From: Panonychus citri
Lineage: Eukaryota; Arthropoda; Arachnida; Trombidiformes; Tetranychidae
Reading direction: 5' to 3'
Assembly (NCBI RefSeq): GCF_014898815.1
Contig: NW_026515438.1
Span: 558,001-622,000, forward strand
DNA: 64,000 nucleotides
In this document: in pieces, positions 47,555 through 62,200 of the stretch
Position numbering within the stretch: position 1 is the stretch's first letter
Layout of the letters: each line of letters opens with the position of its first letter
Made by a program: the position numbers and the translations under genes
Notes under the pieces: model-generated
The model's database searches: none
What the model was told of the DNA's origin: nothing
The model's input: only the letters and a program-made list of their open reading frames with translations

Positions 47555-50500
47555 TTAATTTCTTTGTGAGTAACGACGGTAAATCAACGCAATTAACGAT
47601 CGTAACTCTTTTGATTGTGAATAAATGATTAGACTTTCGATTCCTTGATTAAGATAGGGCATAAGATGATTAAATTGATAATCAGTGAGAGTTAATAAAC
47701 ATTGAAAGATGGAGATTAAGATTTGAGAGTAAAGGGTTTCATAAGCTTCGCTATCTTTAATCAGATAATCTCCTTCTTTATCCAGTTCATCACAGTTTCC
47801 ATCCTGTTGATTTAATCCATTGTTAATTGTTGTCACTTCGGACAATTTACCTCGATACCTTTTAGGAAGTTGATTCTTTTGATTCCAAGAATCATTAAAT
47901 GATGGAGGTAAAGGTGAATGTTGTGATTTCCATTTACGATAATTTCTCATCACTGAATCGATACGATTTTTACTCATGACGATATAATTTTTGGTCTCAT
48001 TTTGTGTCTCAATGTCTGATTTTATCTCTTTACACGATTCCAGGTCACTTTCCCGTCCAATATCATCAATAATAAATTCATTTCTTATATTATCTTTGTC
48101 ATCTTGGTCACAAGTTGATTCACAACTATTACTCAATGATTCCGGAAACAGGAAGACAGGATTTCCCATCAGCTGGTCAACTTTACCCTTTTCCTGTTGA
48201 CCCTGGACAATGAAATCGGTATAGTGACCACATAATCGGTCAAATGTTTTACGTAAATTGCTTCCAAAAGAGTCAATATCTTCCAATTGATTTGTATTCT
48301 CCTGATCAATTAACATTTGGTAAACTTGATTGAAACAAATTAGGAAACAAGTAGCAAAACAAGAGGCTGATTGTTTATAAAGATTAGCGGGAACATGAAG
48401 ACGGGCCATTTTCTGGATGACCAATTTTAATCCTAATCTGGTGTCAAATTCATGGAAATCACGATACGAATCCATCAACATGTCCAGCGATTGTGAGACA
48501 AATGATGAACTGATTGCAATCGGTCGATCATCGGGTTGATTGTTATTCTCATTAATCTCAATGAAATAAGATACCGGAGAAACGGTGAATCTTTTACCAG
48601 ATAAAACGATTGATCCAATTAATCTAACCAACGTTGAATGTTTATTAATTTCTCTGATTAAATCACGAAATGGTATTCTAATAATGTAAGAAAATTGGTA
48701 AATTGTTTCTGTTAATTCATTGATCAGATTGAAGGATAGTTCATTTGAAACTCACTCGAATTCATTGTTTTCGTCTGTGATTATCTCAAAGATGAAATAT
48801 TTCTCAGTCTCTGAGAAATTTTCACTCAAATGTTGATCATTTTCTCGAGGTTTTTGAAAATTCAACAGGAAAACTTGTTGGGCTAATCCTTTGGTTATAA
48901 GATCCGCTTTTGGGACAGTCTGAACTCGACGGGCGACAACTCGAATCCTTTCAAGATCTTTGTAAAAATCTAACGATCGATTGGGAAAAGCATTGATTAA
49001 CTTTACCATTGATGTTAAACAAGTCGAATGCATTAAACGAAAAGCAATCGAAATGATTGACCATTTTTCTTCATCAAAGTATTGATAAGTTTCCATAATA
49101 ACATGACTGTCAATTAATGAAAAAGGCAATTAATCAGTAAACTATTCAACACAATTAACAAAATCTAAATTGATTACCTGAAACAAGAAGAGGCAAGATT
49201 GGATATTGACTCTTTGTATGATGATTGAGTTGCTTCAATCAATATGATAACTGTTTGTGTAATCATTAAATCAACACCAATCAATGATTGATCATCTTCA
49301 GCCCACAATTTGACATGTTGAACAATTAGATGTGTAATTAAACCAAAAAAGTGCTTGAAATTAGTTAATTGGCTTGAGGGTGAATTAGATGATAGAGAAG
49401 AGAGTTGAGAGTTAATTTCATGAGTCCATTTTTGAAGGAATGGAAGAGCCGAATGATTAATACAATAAATTGCGAATTGATTTCCCGGATTTGACCTTAA
49501 GGTTCCTAGAATGGCCATACAAGTCTCGATGGTTTTTGCTTGACGGATTTTGGGACATCGATTGATACAATTAAAAATACCATCGATCAGAGTGAACCAA
49601 ACATTAAGTATCCTTGAAGGTTTATCAAAGGATGACAATTTTATGGGAACATCAAAGTTCAATGATGATAATTCAGTTGACCAATATTCTGGTATCTCTA
49701 TGGTTTTGGGTTCCTCGCTTAAGGTTATCCGTCGGGAAGAGATGAAAAATGGACTATCGGGTAATTTGTACATCGATCGAAGCATAGACTCAAATTGATG
49801 AAGATATTTCAATGAAAGAAGACAAAGATCAACATCATCATTACCATTTAGACTTTTACAATCAATTTCAAAGTGAGTCTCATTTGGAGTTGAAGGTAAA
49901 TCATAATCATCGTTAATTGGTTGTTGATTTGATTCATCTTCAAGAGGATCTCTCATTAAATCAAGTAGACAAATGATACAATCGAGAGCTGAATTTGCAA
50001 AGATGTCCAACTTTTGGGTATTGAGAAAAGCTTCAAATATGTCAAGTATAACTCGTAATTGGCGGACCCGTTCAATTGACCGTTCGGTTGGTTCGGTAAT
50101 CTTATTCTGGTTGGAATTGTTTTTGGAAATCGGTAAATTTGATCTCGATTCTGGTAAGACGACACCACGAAGAGCTGCAAATAATGATCGCCACCCTGAT
50201 TTAATATCTTCTCTGGAACCTTCAACGAAACCACAGATTGAGCTTACGATCATTTCTTGAATATCAGAATCACAAAGTTCTAATCGTAAAATTTTCTCAT
50301 AGGGTATGAAAAGCGCTTCATTGAAATGGAAATGATCTAATTCGGTGTGAATCGCCAATATAGTTGAGATAATATCGTTAACCGCTGAAACGGCCGATTT
50401 ACAGATGATAAGGTCAAATTTAGAGCAATTGGAAGCCTCAATTAGATGGGGAACTGAAAGACCCCAACATCTCATAAAATGAACCAAAGGTCGACCCGAT

Positions 50501-53500
50501 TTACCGATTCGAAGTAGAACATCACAGAATCGACTAAACAATAAGATGGAAGTCGATTTGATGTTTGATTTCTTTGAAATCTTATTGATTTGGTTACTTG
50601 AATTCGCAATCAAAGCTTCAAGGAAAGTTAGAAGGGATCTAAGATTAAGACGCGACGTGGCCTCGGTAAAAAGACGATCAGAAAGGTGAGATAAACATTC
50701 AAGTGATCTTTCCAATAAAGAATCGACGATTATTCCTTCACCTTTACGTCCATTCTTCTCGTTCATTACCGTCTCAATACATTGATCGAGACATTTATTG
50801 ACATCAGATTCACTTTCCATTCCAAGTAAAGACGAAGACATCTCATGTTGACTGAAATTTAATTCGGGTGTTGGATCAGCTGATTGTTTCCTTGGACGAA
50901 GTAGTGATGTTAATCGATTTTTGAAAGGTTTTTTCGTTCTAGAAGAGAAATAATCATTTTCCAATTCACTGATAAAGGCACAAGATTGAAAAATATAGTC
51001 CCAACAGGGTTCACAGTGAGTAGCGATTTGTAGGCCAGTGGTCAGAATTGATCGAAGACTTAAAATTTGAGAAACATGGAGAGAAATCGGATTTTGTTTG
51101 GACAACAATCTAACTACCGATCCTTTGTTTTCCTTACTATCATTTGTACTCATCTCGCTATTAGATGTTGATAATGGGATAGAAACGCAATGTGGGCTGA
51201 CGATAATCGCTCGTGTTAACAAATGAAAGATTCCCTTGCATCGTGATTGCAGTCCCAAAGTGATGCAAAGTTTGGACGCTGTTTGCAAAGCCAAGAGACA
51301 ATTAATCATAATTGTCCGTCTCTCAATTGAACTTTTTTCATTGTCATGATTTAAGAGTAAAAGAAATGGAGATAAATTTGAAGATGAATTTGCATCATTG
51401 GTGAAAATTGATTCCATTATTTTGATAATCGACTCCCAAAATGTATCAACAAGACGACGAGCAATCACTTGACCGATATTCTGTCCATCTTTAACTGTTG
51501 TCGTTAATTGTAAATTGGTTTGAGTTAATTTACGATAACCAGATAATTCATAGCTACCAGCAACTTCTTGATCACCACCATCAATATCTATAAGAGGATA
51601 AAAAAGTAAATTCAAATCAGATTATATTCAATTACCATGATTTAAATAACAGAATAATTAACTAATCATCTACCTCTAATCATATTAATCAAGGCAATAT
51701 TGTTAGACAATGAATAAGTGTAACCAACATCGCCTAGTAAATTATTTACCAAAACTTGCTGGTAAAGCTCAGCAAGCCAAGTTGATGAAAGGTAAACCAA
51801 AACACCAGAATTGTAAATATCATCAATAAATTGTTGCTCAGTAATTGGTGGTTTAGATTGTGTAGCTAAATTGTAGTAATTGTCTTTCATCAGCTTTAAA
51901 TTCAATGAGAGGGTTGAGTAAACAGCCAAATAAACACCATCGCCATTGATGATCAGTGGATCGGATGAAGTGATAATTGTTGATTTACGTTTCTCCCAAA
52001 TTGCTAATCGATAATAAGAAAAGTAAATGAAAGGTTAGAATCAAATTCAACTCGAATTTAAGTTAATTACTCACTTTTACAGAAATTCGAAGCAAATTTT
52101 TGCAGTTCATTGTCGATTTGAACGCTGTTTTTCATGGTCAATAAATCACCGAGTATTTTGATTAGATCCTTGATCATATCGCGAGCATTTTCCCGTTCTT
52201 GATTAATTAGGGAATCGTGATTATCCAGGATGATTTGTTGACGTTCATTTTCTTGCCGAACCTCTGAGATGATTCGAGATCGATAATTGTTCCGTTGATT
52301 GTCTTCTCTCATCTCTTCATTGTTCTCACCATTCAGAGAGACTTTATCATGAGAGACATTTGATTTGGTGACATTTGATTCAATTATCGAACTGATTGTT
52401 ACATCATCATCTTGATTGGTCTTCTCATCAAGGGTACATTGTGATCCAAATGAACTAACTGATTGTTTAAGTGATTCACCTTCATCAGTTACAAACAGCT
52501 CATCGGAAGCTGAATCATCCTCATCGGCTTCATAATCATCATCAAGACTACATTGATTATCATCACTTTGATCATCACCATCAGGATTATCAATTATCTC
52601 CTTTAATTTACTCTTATATGAAGTAATCTCCATCTCATTATCCGATTGTAATACCAAATTAGGTTGAGTGAAAACATCATTACTTGATTGAGATAAATCC
52701 TCATCTTCACCCTCTTCAGTATCAATAGAATCACCTTTACCAAAATTGACCTTTCTCCTTTCACCATCACCATCATTACCACAATTATCTTCAGATTCAA
52801 CAACACAATTATAACCTTGATTGGTTAAATTTTTACCGGAAACAATTGAGTCCAAACTGTTAATCAATGAGATGATACAGTAAACACTTTGAAAGATAAT
52901 CTCTTGATCGTTAGTTGAACTACATTCAACCAGTGAATCAATTATTCTGAATAAGGTGAGAAACAAGAAAAGAATTGATTAAAAGTTTAACAAAATTAAA
53001 ATTAGAATTAAATTGTTAATCAATCAACAATCAAACTCTCAAACAAAAAAGTAAACAAAAACATATGATTTTAACCGAAACCGGTAACCGGTTTTTTGAT
53101 TTTCGTTTCCGGTCAACTTACATTCTGATCAGATTTAAATCCTTGTCGGTGCAAGATAATTGTGTTGGTGAATCAACTGTGGTACATAATTTAATTAGAC
53201 ACTGATTGTCTTTAAATAGCTAGAGAGAAATTGTTGAAATTAATTAGTGAAAATCGTAAGTTTCAAATCTCGAATCATTTACCTCTTTAATTGATTGAAG
53301 AGCCTCAAAGCGAAAGTGAATCAATGGATAAAGAAGCATTCGATGAAAAATCGACTCTAAAACTGGCCTCATGTACTTAATTGGACCAAAAAGACGAACC
53401 AATTCACGAGCCACTCTATAAGATAATCGAAAGAGAATGAAAAATAACATTAATGATAAAATAATTCGAAACAATTAACTATTGACACGATCGCTGAAAC

Positions 53501-55628
53501 AAATCATCTTAAAGATTTTACTCTTAAACTTTGGATCGATTAAAGGAAAATAATGATAATTTTCGAACAATTTAATTGATTAATTAAGCTCTTACCCATA
53601 AACTTCCTTTAATTGTATAATATTTTTATCGTTAAATGATAAACATTCTGATCCACGGCCATAAATTTCATCTTTTGAATTTTTTCGATTCTTTTTGATT
53701 GATGATTTATCGACTCGAGGAGATTTAATTACTCGATTCATATTAAAGTTTAACAATTTAATCAACATCGGACCCAATTTTTGCCTAATTATCGCAAAAT
53801 TAAGACAAGATAATTAACCGATCATCTAAAGATTAACAAAGAATTGAAATGTTATTCAAAAATGAGTATTAATATTTACTAACCAAACGAAATCAGTTAA
53901 ATCCTTTTCAATTGATTTATCAATTTCCAATGAAGTTAATATGGCATTGATACACTTTAAATTGAATGATATTTGAAATGAAATCAAAATAATCTGAGAC
54001 CGTGAACTTTTATCACCTTTACCATGTAAATAGCATCTTTTCCTGAGAATGATAATTTTACCTGTCAGAGAATCGAGAAGCGGAATAATCTGATGATTGA
54101 TTGCATCTCTTAATTCAATTGAACTTTCAGTTATCAGGTAACCGATAAAGTAACGATATGATTGAATTGCCGTTGCCGTTGATGCAGTGATCTTTGGGCT
54201 CACTGTTGATGACCCAATTAATGGATCGACCGAGGATGAGGATGCTAATGATGAAAGTGATGCTGCCAGTGAATTTGATGTTGATGAATACGAGGATGGT
54301 GATGATGATGATGTTGTTGTTGTTGTTGATGATGATGGTGATTCTTTTGATGATGAAATTGTTAAAGGTGAACATGAGATTATCGTTGAACAGCAAATAT
54401 CTGAAACTTTTTCAAGATCTGTGAACCGTAGGTGAGATATTCTTGAACAGGTAACTTCAAGTAGACATTTGACTAATTCAATTTGAATTATCTCATTACA
54501 ATTGATTATCTTTGATCCGATTGATGAAATTATTTGATTGAAAAAATGATTCTCACAAACATCGGGTCTCCATAATGAATTATCTCGGATAATTGTCTCA
54601 TAACCATTGATTCCTAATTGTCGCAATTTACTGTTCTTACATGAGACACAATTAGCTAATAGCTTGAGATAATCATCCAATATGGTTGATTTGAATGCTT
54701 CAATTGTTGCTGGCTCTGTATTAGGATAATCAAGTTAATTACCGGTAATGGAAAATAAGTAAAATACTTCATCAATATGGTTAATTAATTGTGTCTCATT
54801 TGTGTGACAATGTTTGATTATTGTAATAAACAAAATGGTTGACAGAATAATCAAATTGTCAAAAGTGATGGTCAAGCAAATTGAGAGATGGACAACAATT
54901 GAAATGATTGAAGGGTAAATTAGGTTAATTGGTGAACTGATAATCTTTTAATTATCTCTCTATGTGACAATAACCACTTTCTATCTTGTTAGAAGATGAG
55001 GAAGATAAAGGAAGATAAGAAAGAAAAGAAAGAGAAAAACAAATCGAGATCATTTGGTGAGATCTTATTGTTTTTTTCTGGACCTTCAACCTGAGTCCAT
55101 TTTGTTGAATTACCTCAATGCCCTAAGGTCAAGTTGACTATTTGAGTTAATAGAACCAGGAAACATATTCTAACTGCTGGACAATACTGACCATTAAGAA
55201 ACATAGGATACCTGTTATTGTGAGATAATCACTTGAATTTGATTGTTAAATCAATGACAATTATCAAGAACCACTCAGACCATCAACCTAATCTATTGAT
55301 AATCAATGACAATCTAAATGAAGTGCTGGTTAATCACTTTAATCAGATTTACATGATTGAATCAACAGAGAGTTCAACTGATTATTATTACTATTATCCA
55401 TTGGTACATGTAAGTCTTATTAAGATCAGGTTATCATCATGATTGTGATTTAATAATTGTAATTGTCTCACAATCAAAGAGTAAAATTAAAACCAGAAAA
55501 ATGATCAATGGGAAATTAAATAATCAACACTAACCTTTTAGGTCTCGAGCTTGATTGACAATTGAATTTGTTGATGATTGTTGAGCTTCGCTGATTATTT
55601 TATCAATAATTGAACTGAACATTTCCAT
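47555..55628 (-). CDS. ARFGEF3: ARFGEF3 / BIG3-like protein, complete 10-exon gene
   Basis: Orthologue of brefeldin A-inhibited guanine nucleotide-exchange protein 3, a large Golgi/secretory-granule protein of the BIG family. Exons: 55628-55535, 54715-53884, 53784-53596, 53415-53283, 53219-53122, 52946-52075, 52003-51674, 51587-49178, 49106-48756 and 48677-47555. All splice ends are GT/AG, phases agree and the sum is 6432 nt (about 2143 aa), close to the about 2177 aa of the human protein. Segments recognisably conserved with human BIG3: ARELVRLFGPIKYMRPVLES, LVHFMRCWGLSVPHLIEA, HFHFNEALFIPYEKILRLEL and NLYKQSASCF near the C-terminus. Exon 6 is an acidic Asp/Ser/Asn-rich linker (residues about 480-690), also low-complexity in the human protein. 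No canonical Sec7 FRLPGE motif is visible, consistent with BIG3 being a doubtful exchange factor. The ATG at 55628 is the first in the exon. Confidence 0.92.
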
Positions 55629-56254
55629 GTTGACAATTAACAATTTACAGTTATGATTAAAAAGAATCAAATTTAATTACAACAATTTAGGAAAAGAAGA
55701 CAACAAATCAATAACATGGAATTGGTATCAACATATGGTTACAATAAAGATTCAGGTTGAATTCATGGGGATGGAAAATCCTATGGAAGATAAAATAGAC
55801 AGAGAAGAAAAGAAAGAGAATTATCTTCTCTGTCTATTTGAATCTTTTTCTCTTTCTTTTTATTTCTCTTTATTTTTCGAGTTTTTTTGTTTGTCCATCG
55901 ATCGATTATGGAGTTACAATCAATTGGATTAAATCTAATCAACTGTTGATTAGCTTATTACAAAAGTAGAAATGAACAACAATTAAGGAACACAATTAGT
56001 GTTAATTGTTACAATTTCTAAATCAAATAAAGTCAATAGTTTGTTAATTGTGAATGTGTTTGTTTATTTTCATTTTCATTGTCAAATTGATCACAACAAT
56101 TAAATGGATAAAAAAAATAATATAACAATTTATATATTAAGGTGATAATTGTGATGAACAAAAAGCAAATACAAATACAAATTGTAACAATTTATTAATT
56201 GTTACATGACAACAAGAGGAACAAAAAAAATGATCAACTTTCTCTTAATTGTTA
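55629..56254. other. Spacer between ARFGEF3 start and cuticle gene stop
   Basis: Both neighbours read on the minus strand, so this spacer holds the 3' end of the cuticle gene and the ARFGEF3 promoter. On the minus strand an AATAAA lies near 56066, about 190 bp after the cuticle gene stop. A strong hairpin is at 55793-55839. The rest is A+T-rich and featureless. Confidence 0.5.
55793..55839. repeat. Perfect 16-bp stem-loop
   Basis: AAATAGACAGAGAAGA (55793-55808) and its exact reverse complement TCTTCTCTGTCTATTT (55824-55839) are separated by 15 bases (AAAGAAAGAGAATTA). It lies about 165 bp upstream of the ARFGEF3 start codon. The stem is shorter than a usual animal microRNA precursor. It may act in RNA at the 3' end of the cuticle transcript or simply be a foldback scar. 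Confidence 0.75.
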
Positions 56255-59200
56255 TCAATGAAAATAGGTAAGTGGTAAATGATAAGGTGATTGTCTTTCA
56301 TTGTTAATTACACCAATTGATTGGATAATTGGTGAATTGTGATTAACTGAAATTAACGGTTTGATATTGGATTTAGATTCAAATTCATTTTCTGAATTAA
56401 TGAAAGGTATTGGAGGAACATAAAGATTATTGTTAATTGCTGCTGATGATGATGATGATGATAAATCTTTTGAGTTTATTTTAATTGTTGACAATGATGG
56501 TGATGATAGACCAAATTGTGAGTGTAATTTAGGGTTGATTAAGGCTTGATTATTAACTAATGATCTTAATAAACTTGCAATTGGAGGGACATAAAGAGAT
56601 GAGGGTTTAATCATTGTATTCTGATCACTTGTTGGTATAACGGTTGATGTTGAGGATGAAATTGATGATAAAGATGAAGATGAAGATGGTAATGAAGTTA
56701 TGGTTGATTTAATTGATGATAATGTTGTTGTCAAGTCTTCCGGTGTTTCTGTGGTCTCTTTAACTGTCATAATTGTTGATGGAGATGAAGATGAAGATGA
56801 AGATGTTGATGTTGTCGTTGTCGTTGTTGTTGATGCGGTTTCGGAGTTGATTGTGTTAATCGGATTAATAGTCGTTGTTAAATTGATTGTTGTCGTTGGT
56901 GGCGATGTTGATGTAATTATTTTATCTGATTCAGTTTCATCAGGTAATATTGTTGCTGGTGTGGTTGATGGCATGTTAATTGTTGTGGGTGAGGTTGACA
57001 ATGTTTCTGTTGTCATAATTGATTGTGTAGGTGATTCTGATAAGGTTTTGTCGGTTGATGTTGTAATTAGTGTTGATGATATATTATTTGATGATGTTGA
57101 CACAGGAGTTGTTGTTGATGTTGTTGATGATGATGGTGATGGTGTTGATTGGGTTGATGTCGAGTACGTTGATGAAATGGTCGTTGTTGAATCTTGGATC
57201 GTAATTGGATTAGATGTTGTTGTGAACGGGATCTTATTGAGGAAAACACCTTTACGATAGCCGATTCTTTCGGGTCTATGGCCTCTTGGAATACGAATTA
57301 TTTTAGTTCGAGGTAATTTCTCTTTATTGTTGGAATTTATCTCATCATTTTTAACGTTATTTCCATCTAATTGTTTGGATGATGAAGATGACGATCCATC
57401 GGATACGAAAAATCTTCCTCTTTTATACCAAATTTTGACAATTTTCTTCATCGGTTTGTTTGAATCATTGGGAATCTCAAGTCGAGTTTCAATTCGATGA
57501 GGTTCATCTCGAGATGAATTTGCCTTAAACAAAATTCGTTCAACCCATTTATCTTCATCATCTTTAGCTTTATTATTATTACCTTGATTATCACTTTGAT
57601 TCAAATTAACTGGTTGATTATCAATTCCATTGGAAACAGCTTCATTTGGCAACTTTTTCAGTTCACCGGAAATATTTTCATAATCAACTGATGAAGATGA
57701 AGATGAAGATGAAGATGAAGGTAACACTGTTGTTGTTGGTGTTGATGATAATCTAACATCATTATTGATTGATTGAGACCAATTAGATTGATTTTGTTTG
57801 ATCGTCAATTCAGCTGACAATGGAGTGGCCTCGGTTGATGTTAATCTTAATAGTTGATCTTCAATTAATAGATTATCTTTAATTGTTGTCGATGGTTCCT
57901 GAGTTGTTGTTGATTCTGATAAACTAATTGGTTGATTACTTAATTCAGTTGCATTAATCTTTTTGTTTCTACTTAATTGTGTCGTTATTTCATCATCAAT
58001 ATCAGATTTAACTGTTGTTGTCTCATCAACTGATGAGCTTATTGTTGTTGCTGCTGTTGAGGTTGTTGTTGGTGGTGATTGTGATGAAGATGATGATAAG
58101 GAAGGAGATAATATTGTTGTTGATTGTGTTGGCGTTGATGATTCTGTCGGCTCATCATCAGTGCTAATCTCAGGTAAACCCTTAATCTCCGTTGTTATCT
58201 CATCTAATCCAGTTGACGTTTCCATTGTTATTGAAGGTAATGTTGATGTTGATGTTGGTGGAGGTGGTGGTGGTGTGGTTGTTGTGGTTGTCCCTTCCGT
58301 CCTCAATGATAGAGTAACTGATTGTGATACTCGAGTTAAACCAGTTATTAAACGATTGTTAATAACTTGTTTATGGGTTAAATTAGGTGTTACTTTAACA
58401 TTCCTATCAGCAACTTTTAATCTTTGATCGGTCAATAATGAATATGAATTGTTTGATTGATTAAATGTTGAAGGTAATTCACTTGATTTCAATATTACAG
58501 GTAAACTTGTTGTTGAAATTATTTCATCTGATTTAATTGTTATTGGTAATGATTGATCGGGTAGATTTAAAATTGATTCAATTGGAGATTCATCAAATGA
58601 CTTTGAATCAATTTTTTCATTGTCTTTATCATTTTCATCAAGTTTACTCTCACCTATTGTTGATTGGGTTGATGTAATTGCGACAGAAATTGATTCAACT
58701 AATGGATTAACAATTGAATCTGATTTATTGGAATCAGGTTCATTTGATTTTATCAAATCGACGATATTTTCATTATTTGGTGTTGTTACAATCGGTGTGG
58801 TTGTTGTTGTTGTTGTGGTTGTTGGTGAAGTTGTTGTTGCAATTATTGGTTTGTAAACTGGTTGAGGTTCAAGGCTCGAGTCTATTTGGAGATAAATGAA
58901 AATTTGAGTTGATTGTTATGCTATCGTAAGTATAATTATCAGATTAATTGGTGAAATAATTACTTACCATCATAATTTAAGCCTCGTAGTAATCTTGAAT
59001 CATAGTAGCCCATTGATTCTGGTTGACCATCAATCGGATTTGATAATCTGGTTCCATAAGTAGATAATATTTCAACTTCAGGTATTGTCGCCATACGATA
59101 ACGAGTAATATCACCGATGGGTAAAGGTGTCAAGGATGCGGATGATGATGATGAGGATGAAGAGGAGGAAGATGAAGATGATGAAGGCTTTATTTCAGAA

Positions 59201-62200
59201 TCTGGATTGAAACTCTCAATGACATCACTTGAACTCCTACTACTCACAATGCTACTGCTACTACTTGATGTAACTCGGACACTTTCAGTTTCACCCAAAT
59301 CATCAGAACCAATTGACTCTTCAAGAACTGGCTCTCGGGAGATGCTAATTGTTTCAAGATTGGTATCGTTATGATTATGATTAATTTCACCATGATTAGG
59401 ATAATTTTCTGAAGAAGATTCCTCTGATCTTCTTAATCTATCACTTTCCTCTATCCTACTGATATCAGATCGACCAGAATTGACCTCAATTCGTGAAACT
59501 TTCGGTTCAGTTGTTGTTGTAGTTGATATTGTTTCTGTTGATGGTGATTCTGTTGTTGTTGTTGTTGTTGGTAATACGGAAACCTTGTTATATTGTTGAT
59601 GGGTTGTTCTTGTTGTTGGTGATGAGGATGAAGATATAATTGTTGGCGTTGGCGATCGTCTTCGTGATAAAGATGAAGGATGAATGTTAAGGTCACTTTG
59701 TATTCTATAACTTTCCAATTCCTTTAGATCATCATCGTCATTTGAATTACTTTTGATGGTTGATGACGATTTATAGTTACCATCATAGAGATCAGCTGAT
59801 GATGGTTGAGGTATTAACTTTTTCTTATTGGCTTGATCATAATCAAATTGAAAGGCCGATTTAGGTGGTCGTTGGTTGTATCGTGATTGACCATCAGGAT
59901 TAACACCGTCAGTATAACCAGAAGAGGAAGTTGGTGATGATAATTGTTTGAATGATTCTTTGTCTTTATTTGGGGTTAATTGTTGACCGTTATTTTGGCC
60001 TTGATTAACTGTTAATGGCGGAGATAAGGGATGAATGAGACGTGATTGTTTTCGGGTTGAACTTGAAGATGAAAATTGGAAAGGAGGTGATGAGGTTGGT
60101 GGAGAAGATGAAGATAAAGATGATAATCGGCTATTAGCTGAAGGATATTGATGGTTAGGATGAAAGTGATGAAGGTGTTGATGATGGTGAGACAATTGAC
60201 CATCATCATCACCATTGTTGTTGCTGTTTGATTGTTGATTTTTACTTGGAATCAACAGTTTTTTGAATGATATTTCCCATGGTGATAAGGTTGAAGAAGG
60301 TGTTGTCGATGGTGAGGGTGTGGAGGAAGTTGACGGACTTTCAGCGAGATGAGCTTCCGGATGATAAAGAGGAGGATTAAATTTAGCTGATAGATCGATA
60401 CCCGAGGCAAGACCAAGATCACGTTGTCGAGCTGTCGCTTTGAAAAAAAGAGGTAACGATGTTGACCCTCCCGAACCTCCGGTCACATCTTCGTAAGCAT
60501 AATAACCCGTTGAACCGGCAACATATTTAACCTGACGGAAGACACCAAAAGGGTCAGTATAACCATAACGGCCGATCACAGTGCCATCAGGTAAACGGGT
60601 CTCCTCTCTCATCAGTCTAGGTCCAGTATCAAGTCCACCTCCAGTTCCTCCTCCGCCCGGATGGTCTCGAGTGTCATAACCAAAGTTATAAGTTGACGTT
60701 CCGTTGACACCGTTATTGTTTCCCAATACAAAATGATAGGGACTCGATATAACCAGAGTCACCGAAATGGTTAGTAAATAAATTGCTGAGGTCTAAATGA
60801 TCAACAAGAAGAAAACAAAAATCGAAACAATTAAATCAACAGATTAAACAATTAAAAAAGAAAATAGATCAACTTAATCAATCGATCTAATTTCAATTGC
60901 TAATTGCTAATTGTCAGGCGTTGCTGGTTATATTTATTAAATTATTGATGATTGACAACACCAGCAAATTAATTAAAATACAATTGGGTTCGGTTTGGTT
61001 GTTACAATTAAGAAAAATTTTTTTACTCTAGTTGATAATCAACAATTAATTGGGCAGAAAAATAATAATAATAAATAAATAAATGTTTCGTTGATTAAAT
61101 TGTTAATCAAGGTTGATCAAGATTGATTCTTAATTTACTTTATTTTCAATTGTTAAATCATTTCAATCATCAAATTGTTTACTCCAATCACAATTTAACC
61201 AAGGAGAGTCTATCAGTTATTATTATTAATCAACTTTCAGGTCAATTTTAATGGTCAATGATAAATTAGTAAATCAAGACAATCAATACATCTAATGAAA
61301 AGGTTAATTGTTGACAGAAAATCAAATGAAATGAAAACTAATTTAATTGTTCATCCTAAATATTAATACAAAACAACAAGACAAACAATCAACAAGATTA
61401 ATTCACTCCTTCCTCTTTTAATCAACCATACAATTAATTGTCAAGCTGAATTCATCTCAAATTAATTGATAATAATAATCATATTAATATCAACGAGGAA
61501 ATTTAAATTTACCGTTATTAGTTAACTAAATTGTTGGTGAAAAAAAGTTTACGTTTAAAAAAAAGGTTGATCAAGGTAAAGTGAAAGTCTAATTGTTAAA
61601 TGAAATATTCAATTATCATTTTAATCATAATGATTAACTTGTTATTGTTATGATTGTTACTGTTAATATAACAATGATGATGATGAAAACAGGTAAGTTA
61701 ATATTAATATATATGAATTAAGATATGATAATATTGCAACAATTAAGGTAAAAGTGAGTTTTGTTTACAATGGATAATATTAAAGGTGAATTATTTTAAT
61801 TGCAAGAAGCTTAAATTTGGTTGATTGTTACAATTAACTTTTAGTTTTCTCTCATAAATTAACCTTGAATTTGGCACAAATTTTACTTGAAACAATTTAG
61901 GTGCGTTTAAATTAATCATCAGCTTAATCATCATCAACAATCTTAATCCTTAATCTAAATTGTTTATCATTTATCTTAATAGTGATGATGGTTAATCAAA
62001 TGAAGCGTTAAAACAATTAAACAATTTGTATTTGGTTGATTTGTTTGGACAAAATTTTTCTACAAATTGGTAATTAGTTAATTGTTTTCATTTTTTTTTA
62101 TTCAGTTTCGATTTACTATTTAATTGTGATCACAAACTTGTCAGATTTTGTTTGTTATTATTTACTTTCATCGCTAATCATTTGTTTCAATCATTTAATT

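Noticed and set aside
54187..54435. Asp-rich plus-strand frames opposite ARFGEF3 exon 2
   Set aside because: Antisense of the Ser/Thr-rich run in ARFGEF3; the exon reads cleanly on the minus strand.
56700..58856. Val/Asp-rich plus-strand frames opposite the cuticle gene (also 59117-59374)
   Set aside because: Antisense images of ACA/TCA repeats encoding poly-Thr and poly-Ser; no independent evidence.
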